Shown here: positions 10,496 through 21,245 of the stretch, piece by piece
Layout: every line of letters starts with the position of its first letter
Numbering within the stretch: the stretch's first letter is position 1
Source of the DNA: Stenogyne calaminthoides
Taxonomy: Eukaryota; Streptophyta; Magnoliopsida; Lamiales; Lamiaceae
Direction: 5' to 3'
NCBI GenBank assembly: GCA_037126765.1
Contig: JBBCBC010000016.1
Coordinates: 12,760,728 to 12,824,727 of the forward strand
Length of the DNA stretch: 64,000 nucleotides
Notes under the pieces: generated by a model
The model's input: the letters and a program-made list of their open reading frames with translations, nothing else
Databases searched by the model: none
What the model was told of the DNA's origin: nothing
Program-made: the position numbers and the translations under genes

Positions 10496-12170
10496 TCATG
10501 GGTTTTTTAAATATCGAGTAAGGCAATTTTCCTCATATAAACTTCCAAAGTTGTCGAACAAATCCCGACATTCGCTGGTATCATGTCCGGTGAATTTGTG
10601 GTATGAGCAGAACTTGGTCGGATCCAGGTTGTCCTTTCTTCTATCTATCTGTCGAGGTGGTTCTAGTAGATCCCGATCTTTGATCTGATTATATACTGTC
10701 TCAAGTGCAACATCGAGAACACCCCGGAGAATATGTGTTTTAACTTTCAAAAGGCTTAAAAGAACCCGAGTTTTGTATCCGCCTTTCGACGGACAGTTTT
10801 TTATTGGTGACCACTTTCCCGTCGCCTCCTTCTTGCCTCGACCAGGATCGGGCGAGCAACTCTTGATGGTTATGATCTTGGCCATTGCTCGTTAGAAAAA
10901 TTTGGAGTATGTGCTCGCCAATCTTGATGCATAACCTTCCACATATCAGTATTGAGGGTGAGACCCCCGACCACAGTGAGAACCTTAACGTCCTCTTCCA
11001 CTGGGGCCCCATCAAAAAAACACTTGTCGAACCTTTCAATGTATGTTCTATCTGAGTCGCCTTTCATTTGTGAAAAATGTGCTAACCTCTGCATTGGAGC
11101 CTGGCGAGCATACATTGATGAGAAGTGGGACAAGAATTTTTCCCCAATTGAGTGAAAGATGTGATAGATGCAGCGGGCAGAGTCGAGAACCAACGATGTG
11201 CCCAATCGTCCAAAGTCATAGGAAAGGACCGACACTGTGTTGCGTCCGTTGCGCCTAAGGCAATCATGAAATCTTAATATTTACTGAGATGAACATGTGG
11301 ATCAGATTCCGCATCAAACATTGGGATCGGTTGACGCTTCTTTGCCACTTTTTCCTGTACGGCGGCGAACATGATCACCGGGGAGAAAGGCGAGCAAGGC
11401 AAGTGGCCGAGTCGCGGTATCCCCTTTGATGCCGCCAGATCAGCTTGTAAGCTTTCGATAGCTTTTTGCATTTTGGCGAACTTAGTGTAGGCAATAGACC
11501 CAGAATGGGGGTAGGCTCTACCATGATGTCTCTGGTGGCCATGCTCATGGTGGTGCCGTTCCTCCCTTCGTGGTCGCTCCGAATTTGTTAGGCGGTGGTG
11601 GACAGACAATCTCGTCCCTGCCGATTTTTCTGGTAACAGTTCCTTTTTCGGGTGATGGCGAGCATGGAGGGTTGAATGATTTGATGCATTCATCCGCGGC
11701 TCTTTCCCGGGATCCACACGCCGGTGTTTTTCCATTCGATCCTTAACAGAAAGTTTCAGACGGTGAAAAGCCGAGACCCTAGAGCCTTGGGGATGTCCTC
11801 CATCGGATAGATCTTCTGCCACCTTTTCAGCTTGCTTTTTGGCTGTGGCTTTTTTCCTGACCTGCTCGCTATCAAGTGTATGTGAGCGTAGGTCGTCGTC
11901 TTCAGGGGCTTTTTGTTTAGCCAACTCTTTTTCGGCTCGTTCCTTATGAGCCTTTAACAAGAAAGTTATGGCTTTGGTGGTAGCTGCCGGATCCTTGGCT
12001 ATGCCCTCCAGATTTACGTCTTTTGGAGGCGGATTTTCCTGAGGTTGTCGTTGAGCCTCTCCTTGAGCGCGAGATGGGCTATGTACCACTTTCTCGGTCT
12101 GTGTATTTCTCGATTGAGGCATTTTATTTCTTTTTTCTGCCTCGGGTTCTATAGTGTTTGGGTTAGGCAT
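10496..12170 (-). pseudogene. Gypsy-1 gag
   Basis: The start at 12170 (MPNPNTIEPEAEKRN) follows the primer-binding site by only 20-40 bp. The N-terminal 240 residues are charged and His/Arg-rich. The capsid-type domain reads PIPMFDAESDPHVHLSKY, an in-frame TAA at about 11274, then ALGATDATQCRSFPMTL and WAHRWFSTLPAASITSF. After a slip near 11150 it continues SSMYARQAPMQRLAHF and RTYIERFDKCFFDG. The C-terminus has the Tat-type zinc knuckle variant FCSYHKFTGHDTSECRDL near 10560-10610. Gag builds the particle that holds the RNA. It is broken by one stop and at least two slips. Confidence 0.85.
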
Positions 12171-12187
12171 TTTGTGTTCGTTGGTTC

Positions 12188-12206
12188 CTCTCCTTCTAGC
12201 GCCAAT
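12188..12206 (-). other. Gypsy-1 primer-binding site
   Basis: Just inside the 5' LTR the minus strand reads TAATTGGCGCTAGAAGG. Gypsy-2 has ATTGGCGCTTGAAGAAGG in the same place. The TGGCGC start is usual for plant Gypsy primer sites (tRNA-Asp type), but the following bases fit poorly, so the tRNA is not certain. Confidence 0.6.
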
Positions 12207-13086
12207 TATTGTTAGTCATCTTATGTGGAAATTATGATGTGGCATTGTGTATTTGATAACGTAACAAACAAGATATGATGTGACGAGCACAAGTGTATGT
12301 GACGAACACACGTGTAAATATGAGAGGGAAAACAAGTAACACAGTAGGCAGGGGGACAATTTGTGATCCCTTTATTTGACCTCTGAGGGTCTCTTTATAC
12401 TAGTTTGGCAAGCATATGCTGCCTTGCCTAGCACGAGCTGACTATTTCTTGACATGCAAGATTACACGAGGTTATGTTATGTGTCCCTGATGTCCTATAT
12501 GGTCGCCACCTGTCCTTTCCTCTACTTGAAGTCTTCTATTCGTCATCTAGGTGGTCATTCTGGAAGCGGTGACTCTCTTAAATGTTATGTAGTCGTGCAA
12601 ATGCCTTTTGTTTAGACAAGTGCTCGACTCTATATGGTCGACCATGGTTTGACATAGAGCATCGAGTCTTTTGCCTCGCATGTTCGACTGGTGTGCAGGT
12701 GAAATGCCCCCCCCAGGTGATAAATCATAGGGGGCTGGATTTGCCTATGATGGAGAGAAGAGTTTGGACTTGCATTGATTCTCTCTTTCTTCCCCATTAC
12801 TTCAGTTCAGGTCCCCGTAGTGGGCTCGCCTAAACGGCGAGCATGTCCAATGGGCCCCCGGGCGAGCATTCCGCTCGCCAGTTGGAATGGGGGCCGATTT
12901 GAGTTACGCGTGCTCTTATGATGTGGCGAGCTTGCGTGTTGCTCCCGTGGCTGTCCTTACATGCTCGCTTTTTGACGAGCTCATTTTTTCAGTTTAAACA
13001 GCTCTCCTTCTTGTGTATTGGTCCACGTGTTCGCCCGACGAACACGTGGCAGGTTGACTTTGACTGATTTAATGGAGAGCACAATA
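12207..13086 (-). repeat. Gypsy-1 5' LTR
   Basis: Partner of 146-1024, aligned over its whole length. On the element's strand this is the upstream LTR, so transcription of gag-pol would start here. Its outer edge is set by the CAACT target duplication at 13087-13091. Differences from the other LTR include runs of C and several CTG/CAG-to-CG changes. Confidence 0.9.
12393..12399 (-). promoter_or_regulatory. TATA box of the Gypsy-1 LTR promoter
   Basis: The minus strand reads TATAAAG in the context CTAGTATAAAGAGACC. The 3' LTR has TATAAATA at the same place (331-338). It is the only good TATA motif in the LTR and is well placed to drive gag-pol. Confidence 0.5.
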
Positions 13087-13427
13087 CAACTTTAACGCTA
13101 AGGAAGAGCCATAAAATTTACGGATACTTTACGAATTAATCGTGTCTTTCGAAAGTCTATAATTAAATGTAACGTTAAAATATCAAGATCTTGATTCATG
13201 TTATTATTATGAATAAAAATAATATAACAAGATATTAATATAAAATTTAATATATTAATTAAGATAATATTTGAACATCTAAAATATTTGGTGACATAAA
13301 GACCGTGCGTTAGCACGGGTGCAATACTAGTAATATCGTAATACAAATAGAAAAGAAAACGCATGCAAATTTATAGTAGTATTGTAAGGACACATATATG
13401 TTAATCCCAAACTCTCCTATGAAACTT
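13087..13427. repeat. Duplicated host locus, copy A, right half
   Basis: Continues the match to copy B at 31081-31716, for example AAGAGCCATAAAATTTACGGA and ACTCTCCTATGAAACTT. Homology stops at 13427. Within it, 13156-13330 is absent from copy B and is a Helitron-like insert. The two insertions of copy B (fold-back element and SINE) are absent here. Confidence 0.85.
13156..13330 (+). mobile_element. 175-bp non-autonomous Helitron-like insert
   Basis: The insert starts TCTATAATTAAATG and ends ACTAG before a T. Twelve bases before the end is a hairpin with stem CCGTGC (13303-13308), loop GTTA and stem GCACGG (13313-13318). TC at the left end, a short GC-rich hairpin and a CTAG end are the Helitron signature. 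The empty site is seen in copy B, where AAAG joins TAAT with no target duplication. The host bases at the junction are G and T rather than the usual A and T. It is AT-rich and has no coding capacity. Confidence 0.75.
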
Positions 13428-13656
13428 GTTCATAGAATGAAATTTATATCATTATACTTATAAAGTGATATCACTACTCTTATAAACTAGTACCTATAAC
13501 ATTTAATACTATGATCTTAATTTTTAAGTGTTATGATATTAATATAAGATAATAAGTGTTATGATATTAATTTATAAATATAATTGTGTAAACTTCACAT
13601 TGTGATCAAATTTAACCATAAATTTAATTAATTACTTTTAAAAAAAAAATAAAATA
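13428..13656. other. AT-rich intergenic DNA
   Basis: No gene or known repeat is seen. Imperfect repeats of GTTATGATATTAATxTAxA occur near 13530-13580 and return near 14000-14040 on the far side of the MITE. Confidence 0.5.
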
Positions 13657-13658
13657 TA

Positions 13659-13918
13659 CTCCCTCCGGTCCCATTCTTGTTTTCCTATTTACCGTGGTGC
13701 TCGGTTTTAAGAAAAAAGATAAAAAGTTGGGGTAGAAAAGAGTTGTTTATTAATATTTTATATGATAAAGTGATGGGTAGTTGGGGGTTAAAAAAAGTTA
13801 TTTATTAGTATTTTGTGTGATAAAGTGATAACGTAGAAATTTCCATTTAAGGAAATAGGAAAACAAGAATGGGACGCCCAAAACGGAATACATGAAAACA
13901 AGTTTGGGACGGAGGGAG
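13659..13918. mobile_element. Stowaway-type MITE (Tc1/mariner)
   Basis: The element has terminal inverted repeats CTCCCTCCGGTCCCATTCTT and, at the right end, CTCCCTCCGTCCCAAACTTG on the opposite strand. It is flanked by TA at 13657-13658 and 13919-13920. The CTCCCTCCGTCCC end and the TA target are the mark of Stowaway MITEs. Its right side holds a second, inner copy of the inverted repeat at 13849-13876 that pairs with the left end better than the outer one does. Its middle has a diverged direct repeat (GTTxTTTATTAxTATTTT at about 13742 and 13798). It has no ORF. Confidence 0.9.
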
Positions 13919-13920
13919 TA

Positions 13921-14808
13921 TATATATTATATTATATAAAAATAAACCAAAAAAGACATTTGCCATGTCTTACCCGTGAATAGGTCCTACGATAATAATA
14001 TTAATTGATAAATATAGTGATATTAATTTATAAGTATAATGATATAAATTTTATGCTACTTAACAAGTTTTTTACTTAAAACCTACTCTATGTTAATATA
14101 TGAATAAGTAACATATATATGTTGATATATATAATTTGAGATATATTGATCTTATTTTTTTCTTGGAGTTTTGTTGCTTGTTGGCTCAAATATGTGTGCG
14201 CGCAATTATTATAAGATGGACTAAATTTTCAAACATCTAAAAATGAGAGAGAGAGAGTCTTCTAATTGAAGGCAGGCCCCTGGAAACATGATTAATTTGT
14301 TTGATCCACGAACCACCATGCTTTATTTTATTCATTTTAAGCAAAATTACTGTAGATTTTGTTGAATTAATGTATTTTATCTGTTAATTGCCTTTGATCC
14401 AATCACTCAATAACCAGTTTTGAATCTTCTTGGAAACCGACGGCGACAAGGAAAGAACAATTAAGAATTCAAGATTCTCAAAATAATTTTGGAAAATCTT
14501 CGAGATGAGATTAATTTGTGATAATTAGGAACAAAAATAAAGTCCAACAAAACGAACCAGGAATAGTTAGGAACATAACGAAACTTTGCAAATTTCGTAA
14601 AAACGTGAACGATAAAATTAGTATCCCTATTTTGCCAATAGACGTAGCGGCTTGTATAGTAAAAAAAAATAAAAAAATACACATGAATTCATAATTAAAT
14701 CCATATTTTCAAGATCGAAATAAGACTAACACCTAAAAAAACTATAACAATCCCTAGCGGGGTTTTCACCCAAAAGAAATGAAAGTGTGTGTGCGTGTAT
14801 TTTCAGAG
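13921..14808. other. AT-rich intergenic DNA
   Basis: No gene is recognised. A short GA run lies at 14247-14256. The frame at 14461-14682 is an AT-rich chance ORF. The last 60 bp are the host flank next to the 3' LTR of Copia-1. Confidence 0.5.
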
Positions 14809-15742
14809 TGTTGTTAAAAATGTTATACAACATGTAAAACAACATATGATAGCGGAAGTATAAAAAACGCAGTGCAAAGGATTTCAAAATTGTGTATAGT
14901 CTGTAATCCAGACTATACGAACCTCATGGTTAAAAACATCACTATAACAAGTAGTGAGATATACAAGAACCTCTTACAAGATCCTAAAAGGTGTAGTGAA
15001 AAACCACACACCAAAAACAATCTATTCAATCAAGTAACTAATTATCTTATTCAACCTAAAACTTGATTTAATAAGATAAACACATTACTGATGGGAGAGA
15101 TTGTATTCCCTCGACCAGTACAAATAGAATAACAACGACCCTCACACTCCTACTGGATACAAACTCTCTGAATTGTACTTTCGGTTGTGTCTCGGATGTT
15201 ACTCTCTAAAGTTTGGAGTAGAGCAAATGGTATTTCACTTTTCCTCAAACTTGAATGTCGAGCAATGCAGTCTATATATAGAATTTCGGATCAACTGCAT
15301 TGTCCTATCCACTAGACTTGGATAGCCTTGAACATCTCCTCCACTATCTACAAGATCTTGGTGTAACCAGCCATAATTTTTCTATTCTCACTCCACCACA
15401 GTGCAACCGCTTGACAATATTCGAATTTGTCTTCAACTTGCAATGTAGGAAACATAGAAAAACACATCTAATAAAACTGAGTCAGTGTTAGGAGAAAGGA
15501 CAAATTTATGATGTTGTGCAGAATGTTGTCCAACATCTGGAAAAACATCCGTGCAACATCAACAAACTCTCCCAATCCGACCTTTCTACTACAACACACC
15601 CGATGTTAAAAACAACATCCGAACTTGTGTCAGGAAAGAAAGAAATAATAGCCATTCGGAGAACGACTACTATTCAACCAAATCATAAATTAAAAACAAA
15701 CAACAAACACAAGCACTAAGTACATCAGCAGTGTACTTAGGT
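14809..15742 (-). repeat. Copia-1 3' LTR, major part
   Basis: On the plus strand it begins TGTTGTTAAAAATG. The remaining 17-22 bp lie on the far side of Gypsy-2 and end GTATCCAACA at 25702, so the LTR on its own strand starts TGTTGGATAC. A minus-strand TATA motif (CTATATATAG) lies near 15271-15280. The open frames at 15300-15719 show no domain and are LTR sequence. The partner 5' LTR is not in the window. Confidence 0.75.
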
Positions 15743-16435
15743 TGTTGTGTGCATATCGCTCGAGGTCGAAGACGACCAGGACAAGATCTCAGGGAAGTAA
15801 GATCGAATTATCCATAAGTATAACACCTCGCGAGGTATAACGGGATGAAGGGCATATCGAACGTAGAATACGCGACTTGAAGAGGTCCCGCCCACCTTGG
15901 ACTGACACAATCGCAGAGCATTAACTACAATTTGACTGGATTTAGATAGGCGGCGCCGAGGAACTTACTCAAAGAGGACCTTAATTAGAGAAGAGTCAGT
16001 AAAGGACAATTATGATTGACAGCTAGGACTACTTAAACGGCTAAATCCCTGCTAATCCGGATTTGTCTTGGGCGACGTCCCAGCGAAGTGCCAAAAGCCA
16101 CGATATTTCGAGCGACCTGCCAACGACTACCGACCCGAGTCACATCAATCTTATAGCATTTAATGTTTCACAGAGCCACTTTCGGCTGCTTGTACTTGTA
16201 ATCCGGGAGAGTGAGTTACACTCTCCCAAACCCTATAAATATGGGTCATTTATGACCAAGAAATCTAGAGAATTCAATACTTTACCAAACTTCTTGCAAA
16301 TTGATTACTCAAACGCTTATTCTCTCAAACAATCATATAACATAAATGCAATCCACTTTACACATTTATTGTTTGTGTCACTATGATCGTCAAACCACAT
16401 CATTAATCCCAATCCATATATTTTAGTGCACAACA
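15743..16435 (+). repeat. Gypsy-2 5' LTR
   Basis: Begins TGTTGTGTGCATATCGC and ends TTTTAGTGCACAACA. The promoter TATA box is TATAAAT at 16234-16240 in CCCTATAAATATGGG, conserved in the 3' LTR. About 200 bp remain downstream for R and U5. The open frame at 16063-16386 inside the LTR is not a gene. Confidence 0.93.
16234..16240 (+). promoter_or_regulatory. TATA box of the Gypsy-2 LTR promoter
   Basis: TATAAAT within CCCTATAAATATGGG, identical in both LTRs (second copy near 25480). It is preceded by GGGAGAGTGAG and its inverted repeat CTCTCCC, a small palindromic element that could be regulatory. Confidence 0.6.
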
Positions 16436-16455
16436 ATTGGCGCTTGAAGAAGGGT
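16436..16455 (+). other. Gypsy-2 primer-binding site
   Basis: Directly after the LTR: ATTGGCGCTTGAAGAAGG. It shares the TGGCGC start with Gypsy-1. The match to a tRNA 3' end beyond the first six or seven bases is weak. Confidence 0.6.
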
Positions 16456-16570
16456 ACTCTTTAAGAAATATCGAGCTAAGTCTTTAGTGTTTTCTCATTG
16501 AAGTATTCCTCACGAATCTTTGACATAAATCCATCTCATTCGCCCAAATCACTCTAAAAAACACCCAATC

Positions 16571-18268
16571 ATGTCTCAAGCAACTTTCATCTCCAAGAAG
16601 AAAGCCGCCTCGGTTTCATGTCACTCCGGCGGAGCGGGGGCTAGTGGCCCAGCCGTTAGCAACCGCAAGGCTGGGGGACCTACCACCAAAATTGCTCAGA
16701 AGCTCGAGCAGATCCGTACCCCGAGAGACATCGATGAGGCTATCGCAGAGTTATGCAAAAAACATGCCGAGATGGAATTTTCCAACGGTGACCTCGCCCT
16801 GAGGGACCTTGCCAGGAAAGATCTCACCATGAGGGGCATCATCGCGAGGGACCTCACTACGAAGGACCTCACCGCAAAGAAAGTCAGGAAGTCAACTCTC
16901 ATAGGACCCAACAAACCCCATGTTACCGGCGCAATCCGAACGAAGGGCCAAATCCCATCCACAAACGTTTGTTCTCAGAAGGTTTTAGTTGTGGCCACAC
17001 CGAGGGCTCCAACGAGATCAGCCCAGATAGACGCAGCGCGACCATGTTGAACCCGAAGGATCTTTTTTGGGGTCAGTGGCCCAGGGCGGGCCCAGACAGT
17101 GGGTGTCAGCAAAAGATCGACTTGAGCGAAGTCCCTCACCTCGTAGGCTGGAGAGGACCCCATCACCTTACAGACGTCGTCGGACTCCATCACCTCGGCG
17201 ACAAGAAAGAAACTCTCCACATCACGGCGAGGTCACATGATAAAATGAATCTCCGCCATTCTTCAAAATATCAGAGATCTCCAAGAACATTTAGCGAACA
17301 AAGGGGGAGCACCTCTCACCACAAAAACCCCCATCTCGCCACTATCACCCACAATCATGCTCGCCCCGGTACAAATCAAGATCAATGTAAGCTCTATCAC
17401 GCAGTACAACGACAACACTGATTCGATCAATCACGTAAGCAAATACACATCTTACATGAATTCCATGGGGGCAACTGATGCCACCCAGTGTCGACTTTTC
17501 CCACTCACCCTAGGCGACCAGGCATACCGTTGGTTCAACACCTTACCACCGACATCCATAGAATCTTTCCACCAAATGGCTCAATTGTTCCTTACTCACG
17601 TCGCATCGCTGATCCTGCATAAGGGAACTAAGCAGCGTCTGGCAAACATCCATCAACTCGAAGAAGAAATGGACCGAGCATACATCGATCGCATAGACCA
17701 ACTCATCATGGAGGGCGAACCGCTGGGGGATGAAGCCAAAGTCTTGGGGATAGTACACTGTTTGAAGAAAGGAACCAAGTTGTGGAAGAGGATGAACAAA
17801 GATTACCCATCAAGCTACACCAATTTCCGATATCGGGTGGGTATCATGATCACCAATGCCGAGATACTGGCCTCAAGACTAGGCGAGCAGCGACCAAGTG
17901 AAGTGAAGGTCGAAGTCAAGAAGTCAAACCCGAAGTCCGAAAAACCCTCCAGGAGGCCCGGGCCCACGAACTACTGAGCTTCAGGGACATTCAAGCCATT
18001 CAATAATACCCTGGAAGTAAAGCTTCTCGAAACATTAACCATGAATGCAGCACAGATCTTTCAGGCCATCAAGGGTGGACAACAAATCCCACCAGCTCGG
18101 GAAATGCTCCAGGATACTTCTAAGCTCAATTCGAAGAAGGTTTGTGACTATCACAATACGATTGGACATACCACTGAACATTGCCGTGATCTACAAAGAG
18201 AGCTCTGGAAGTTGTACGAAAAAGAAAAATTGGAAAGGTTTGTCAAGCCTAGACAACAACAGAATTAG
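16571..18268 (+). pseudogene. Gypsy-2 gag
   Basis: The start at 16571 (MSQATFISKKKAAS) lies 135 bp behind the LTR. Residues 75-105 form a short repeat of RDL and KDL units (RDLARKDLTMRGIIARDLTT). A different frame at 17110-17240 gives an Arg/Ser-Pro run with SPSPRRLERTPSPYRRRR. The capsid-type domain is 17357-17977, with SMGATDATQCRLFPLTLGD, AYRWFNTLPPTSIESF and KVLGIVHCLKKGTKLW. The knuckle-like motif VCDYHNTIGHTTEHCRDL follows in 18041-18268. Slips near 17045 and 17350 and the break near 17980 separate the parts. Gag forms the particle. Confidence 0.85.
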
Positions 18269-18289
18269 CGACAAGCACCAGGGAACCAA

Positions 18290-18960
18290 CCCGACCAGGG
18301 CAAGAAAGGCCCACAGATCCCGGAGGGAGCAGGAAACAGGGTCATCCACATGATCTACCCAACTGGGGGAACCCTCGGAGGTTTCCTCCCAGCGACCTCC
18401 CTATCAAACCGTCGTAAAAAGGCTGAGATGGAGCTCTCGATAATGCTATGTTATGCTGCCTCCCAGTCAACACCATCGCTCCAAATTAGAAACAACTCAC
18501 CTTTACTGAGGAAGACAAGGATGGAGTGGTATACCCGCTCGTGATCTCAGCCAGAATTATGGGAGCTTTGGTTCATCACATCATGATCGACAATGGGGCT
18601 TTTTGCAACATCCTTTTCAAGAAAACATTAGATTAGCTTGGCAACTTCCATTCCTACGTCGAACCCTGCGAGGTGGGGATCCGAGGGTTTGGAAGTCAAC
18701 TCGTCGAGGCCTATGGAACAATTTGCCTATCAGTGGAGATCACCTCGACCATAGATATCGAAGGGAAGGCGACAAGACAGTTGGATTTTATGATCATCGA
18801 CATCCCATCAAATTTCAATGCTTTCTTCGGCAGGCCTTTCGAACATGAGTTCGGGGCTGCCGCCTCGTCTTATTACTATTATATTAAATTTCTCGGATCT
18901 GACGGGAAAATTGGCATCATTAAGGGTGACCAGATCGCTGCAAGAAAGTGTTTGACTTAC
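18290..18960 (+). pseudogene. Gypsy-2 aspartic protease region
   Basis: The lead-in GGTLGGFLPATSLSNRRKKA (18362-18421) matches the same block in Gypsy-1. The active-site loop HHIMIDNGAFCNILFKKTLD lies near 18574-18633. D-N-G in place of D-T-G occurs in other Tat-type proteases. A stop follows near 18635. Further on are GGIRGFGSQ-like and DIPSNFNAFFGRPFEHEF blocks, the latter the usual C-terminal GRPF motif. The frame 18673-19563 is open and runs into RT. Confidence 0.75.
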
Positions 18961-20720
18961 TCTTGTGTCAGTTTAAATTCTGCTTTTTATTTCGGTAAGA
19001 GATCCAAGGTGGGGCTAGGTTGTACGAGCCAAGCTCCACCCCAGAAAGAAAAAGAATGTGATAAAATGGAAATAGACAATGTAATAGAAGTAGGCGTAGC
19101 ACCCATGGAAGTTGATGTCGCAAAAAAGCCCGCACAAGAGTTACCAGATCTAGAACCTCGCCTCAGTTTTGAAGCAATGGAGGTCGATGCTGAAAAGCAA
19201 AAATCCAGCCTCAATCCGAGAATAGAAAGAAACGATCAGCGAGCAACCCCTATCGAAGAGCTTAAAACAATCACGGTCGACCTCGATCGACCAGAGCTAA
19301 GTGTGACCATCAGAACACAGATACCCAACGATCTGCGAGATCAACTGATAGAGTTCCTCATACAGAATTTAGATGTTTTCACATGGTCACATGAAGACAT
19401 GATCGGAATCGACCCCGAGGTCACATGCCATAAGCTGAACATCGACTTGACAAAGAAGCCAGTGTCCCAGAAAAGAAGGAAGTTCGGCCCTGAGAAATAC
19501 GCAGCCCTGACCGAAAAAGTAAAGAAGTTACTAGATAACAAATTAATCGAGCATGAAGATTAACCACAATGGGTGGCCAACACAGTCTTGGTAAAAAAGG
19601 AAAATAACTCTTGGCGATTTTGTATCGACTTCACAGACCTCAACGAAGCATGCCCAAAGGATTATTTTCCCATGCCCTACATCGATCACCTCGTGGATAG
19701 CACCGCGGGGTACAAGATGATGACCTTTATGGATGCCTTCGCCGGGTACCATCAGATCGCCATGGATAAAGATGATCAGCAACACACATCCTTTCTGACA
19801 GAGAAAAACTTGTATTGCTGGAAAAGGATGCCATTTGGATTGAAGAATGCAGGGGCGACTTACCAACATTTGGTAAATCGAATGTTTGCCGACGAGATAG
19901 GGAAGACCATGGAAGTATACATCGACGACATTGTGATAAAGAACGAAAAGAAAGAAGACCATCTGGCCACCTCGCCCGGACTTTCGACATCTTGAGAAAG
20001 TACAACATGCGTCTGAATCCCAAGAAATGCAGTTTCGGAGTTGGTTCAGGAAAATTTCTGGGCCATATCATCAGTCAGCGAGGTATCGAAGCTAACCCCA
20101 TGAAGATCAAAGCCATCATGGATATGAAACCACCTCGCAATATAAAGGAAGTCCAAAGACTGACCGGTTGTCTCACAGCTCTCAACAGATTCGTATCCAG
20201 AATGGGGGATAAGTGCAAGCCTTTCTTCGAAGCTATGAAGAAAGGAAAATTCTCATGGACCCCGCAATTCTAAGCCGCATTTTTGAAGCTCAAACTATAT
20301 CTCTCCAATTCTCAAATCTTGGCAAACCCTATTCCGGGCGAGAAACTTTTCTTGTATCTAGCGGCCTCGGAGTCCGCTCTCAGCGCAGTACTAGTCCGAG
20401 CAGAAGGTCAGTACTATTTACCAATATACTTTGTCAGCCAAACCTTGAATGATGCCAAACTCAAGTACCCACCTCTCGAGAAGCTCGCCTACGCCTTAGT
20501 CATGAGTGTCCGAAAGCTATGACAGTATTTTTTCGACCACCAAATAGAAGTCTTAACTACCATGCCACTGAGACAAGTTTTGCACCGATCTGATATGTCC
20601 GGGCGATTGTTGAAGTGATCCATCGAATTAGGTCAGTTCGGGATCACTTTCGCACCTCGAACTGCAATCAAGGCTCAGGTCCTCGCCGATTTCCTTACCG
20701 AGCTCACCTTTCTAGAGAAG
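18961..20720 (+). pseudogene. Gypsy-2 reverse transcriptase and RNase H
   Basis: The linker is acidic (MEVDVAKKPAQELPDLEPRL). RT starts with QNLDVFTWSHEDMIGIDP and KKLLDNKLIEHED, then a TAA at 19561. It goes on WVANTVLVKKENNSWRFCID, FMDAFAGYHQIAMD (19726-19767), CWKRMPFGLKNAGATY and EVYIDDIVIKN (YIDD, 19912-19944). A slip near 19970 leads to NPKKCSFGVGSGKFLGH and TGCLTALNRFVSRMGDKC. A stop near 20271 precedes RNase H (LFLYLAASESALSAVLVR, LKYPPLEKLAYALVMSVRKL). The chain is close to complete but has three stops and one or two slips. Confidence 0.9.
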
Positions 20721-21245
20721 ACGTCGGAGGCCACCGATAGCCCTTGGATGCTACACGTCGATGGCTCCTCGACGAGCACCCGAGCAGGGGCTGGGACAGT
20801 CCTGATCAGTCCCAAACAACAATCTTTCACAACGGCCATAAATTTTGATTTTCAGGCCACCAACAATGAAGCAGAGTATGAGGCCCTAATAAATGGTCTA
20901 GAAATGGCAATGGCCATTGGAGTACGAAAGTTGAAAGTTTACATCGATTCTCAGCTGGTCGTATGCCAGATGTCGGGAGTGTACGAGACGCGAGGCGAGT
21001 AGATGGTGAAGTACCAACAGATAGCAAAGAGCCTCACAGAAAAATTCGAAGAACTACGAATAGAGCTAATACCGCGAGCTGATACCACACATGCAAACGC
21101 TTTGACCTGTTTGGCCACCTCGGAAGGTGCTGCCGACATGGACAACATCACAGTTACCAAACTCAACACCCCCTCCTCAGGTCGCGGCACCATCGACATA
21201 AAAGAAATAACTTGGACAAGTCAAGTAAGCCCATCAAACACATAA
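20721..21245 (+). pseudogene. Gypsy-2 second (archaeal-type) RNase H
   Basis: WMLHVDGSSTSTRAGAGTVL opens the domain (first catalytic Asp), followed by FDFQATNNEAEYEALINGL (Glu), KLKVYIDSQLVVCQMSG (Asp) and a C-terminal DTTHANALTCLA strand (Asp). One in-frame TAG at about 21000 splits it. As in Gypsy-1 it sits between RT-RNase H and integrase, which places both elements in the Tat group. All four catalytic positions look intact. Confidence 0.85.

Larger units (their letters stand above)
146..13086 (-). mobile_element. Gypsy-1: full-length Tat-type Ty3/Gypsy LTR retrotransposon
   Basis: Two LTRs of about 880 bp (146-1024 and 12207-13086) flank an 11.2-kb interior. A perfect 5-bp target duplication, CAACT, lies at 141-145 and 13087-13091. 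On the minus strand the order is gag, protease, RT, RNase H, a second archaeal-type RNase H, integrase, and then a long 3' region holding degenerate tandem repeats and an ORF on the opposite strand. The second RNase H and the antisense ORF are marks of the Tat/Ogre/Grande group. The paralogous locus at 31 kb lacks the element, which confirms the boundaries to within about 3 bp. Coding frames are broken in many places, so the copy is not autonomous as read. Confidence 0.93.
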
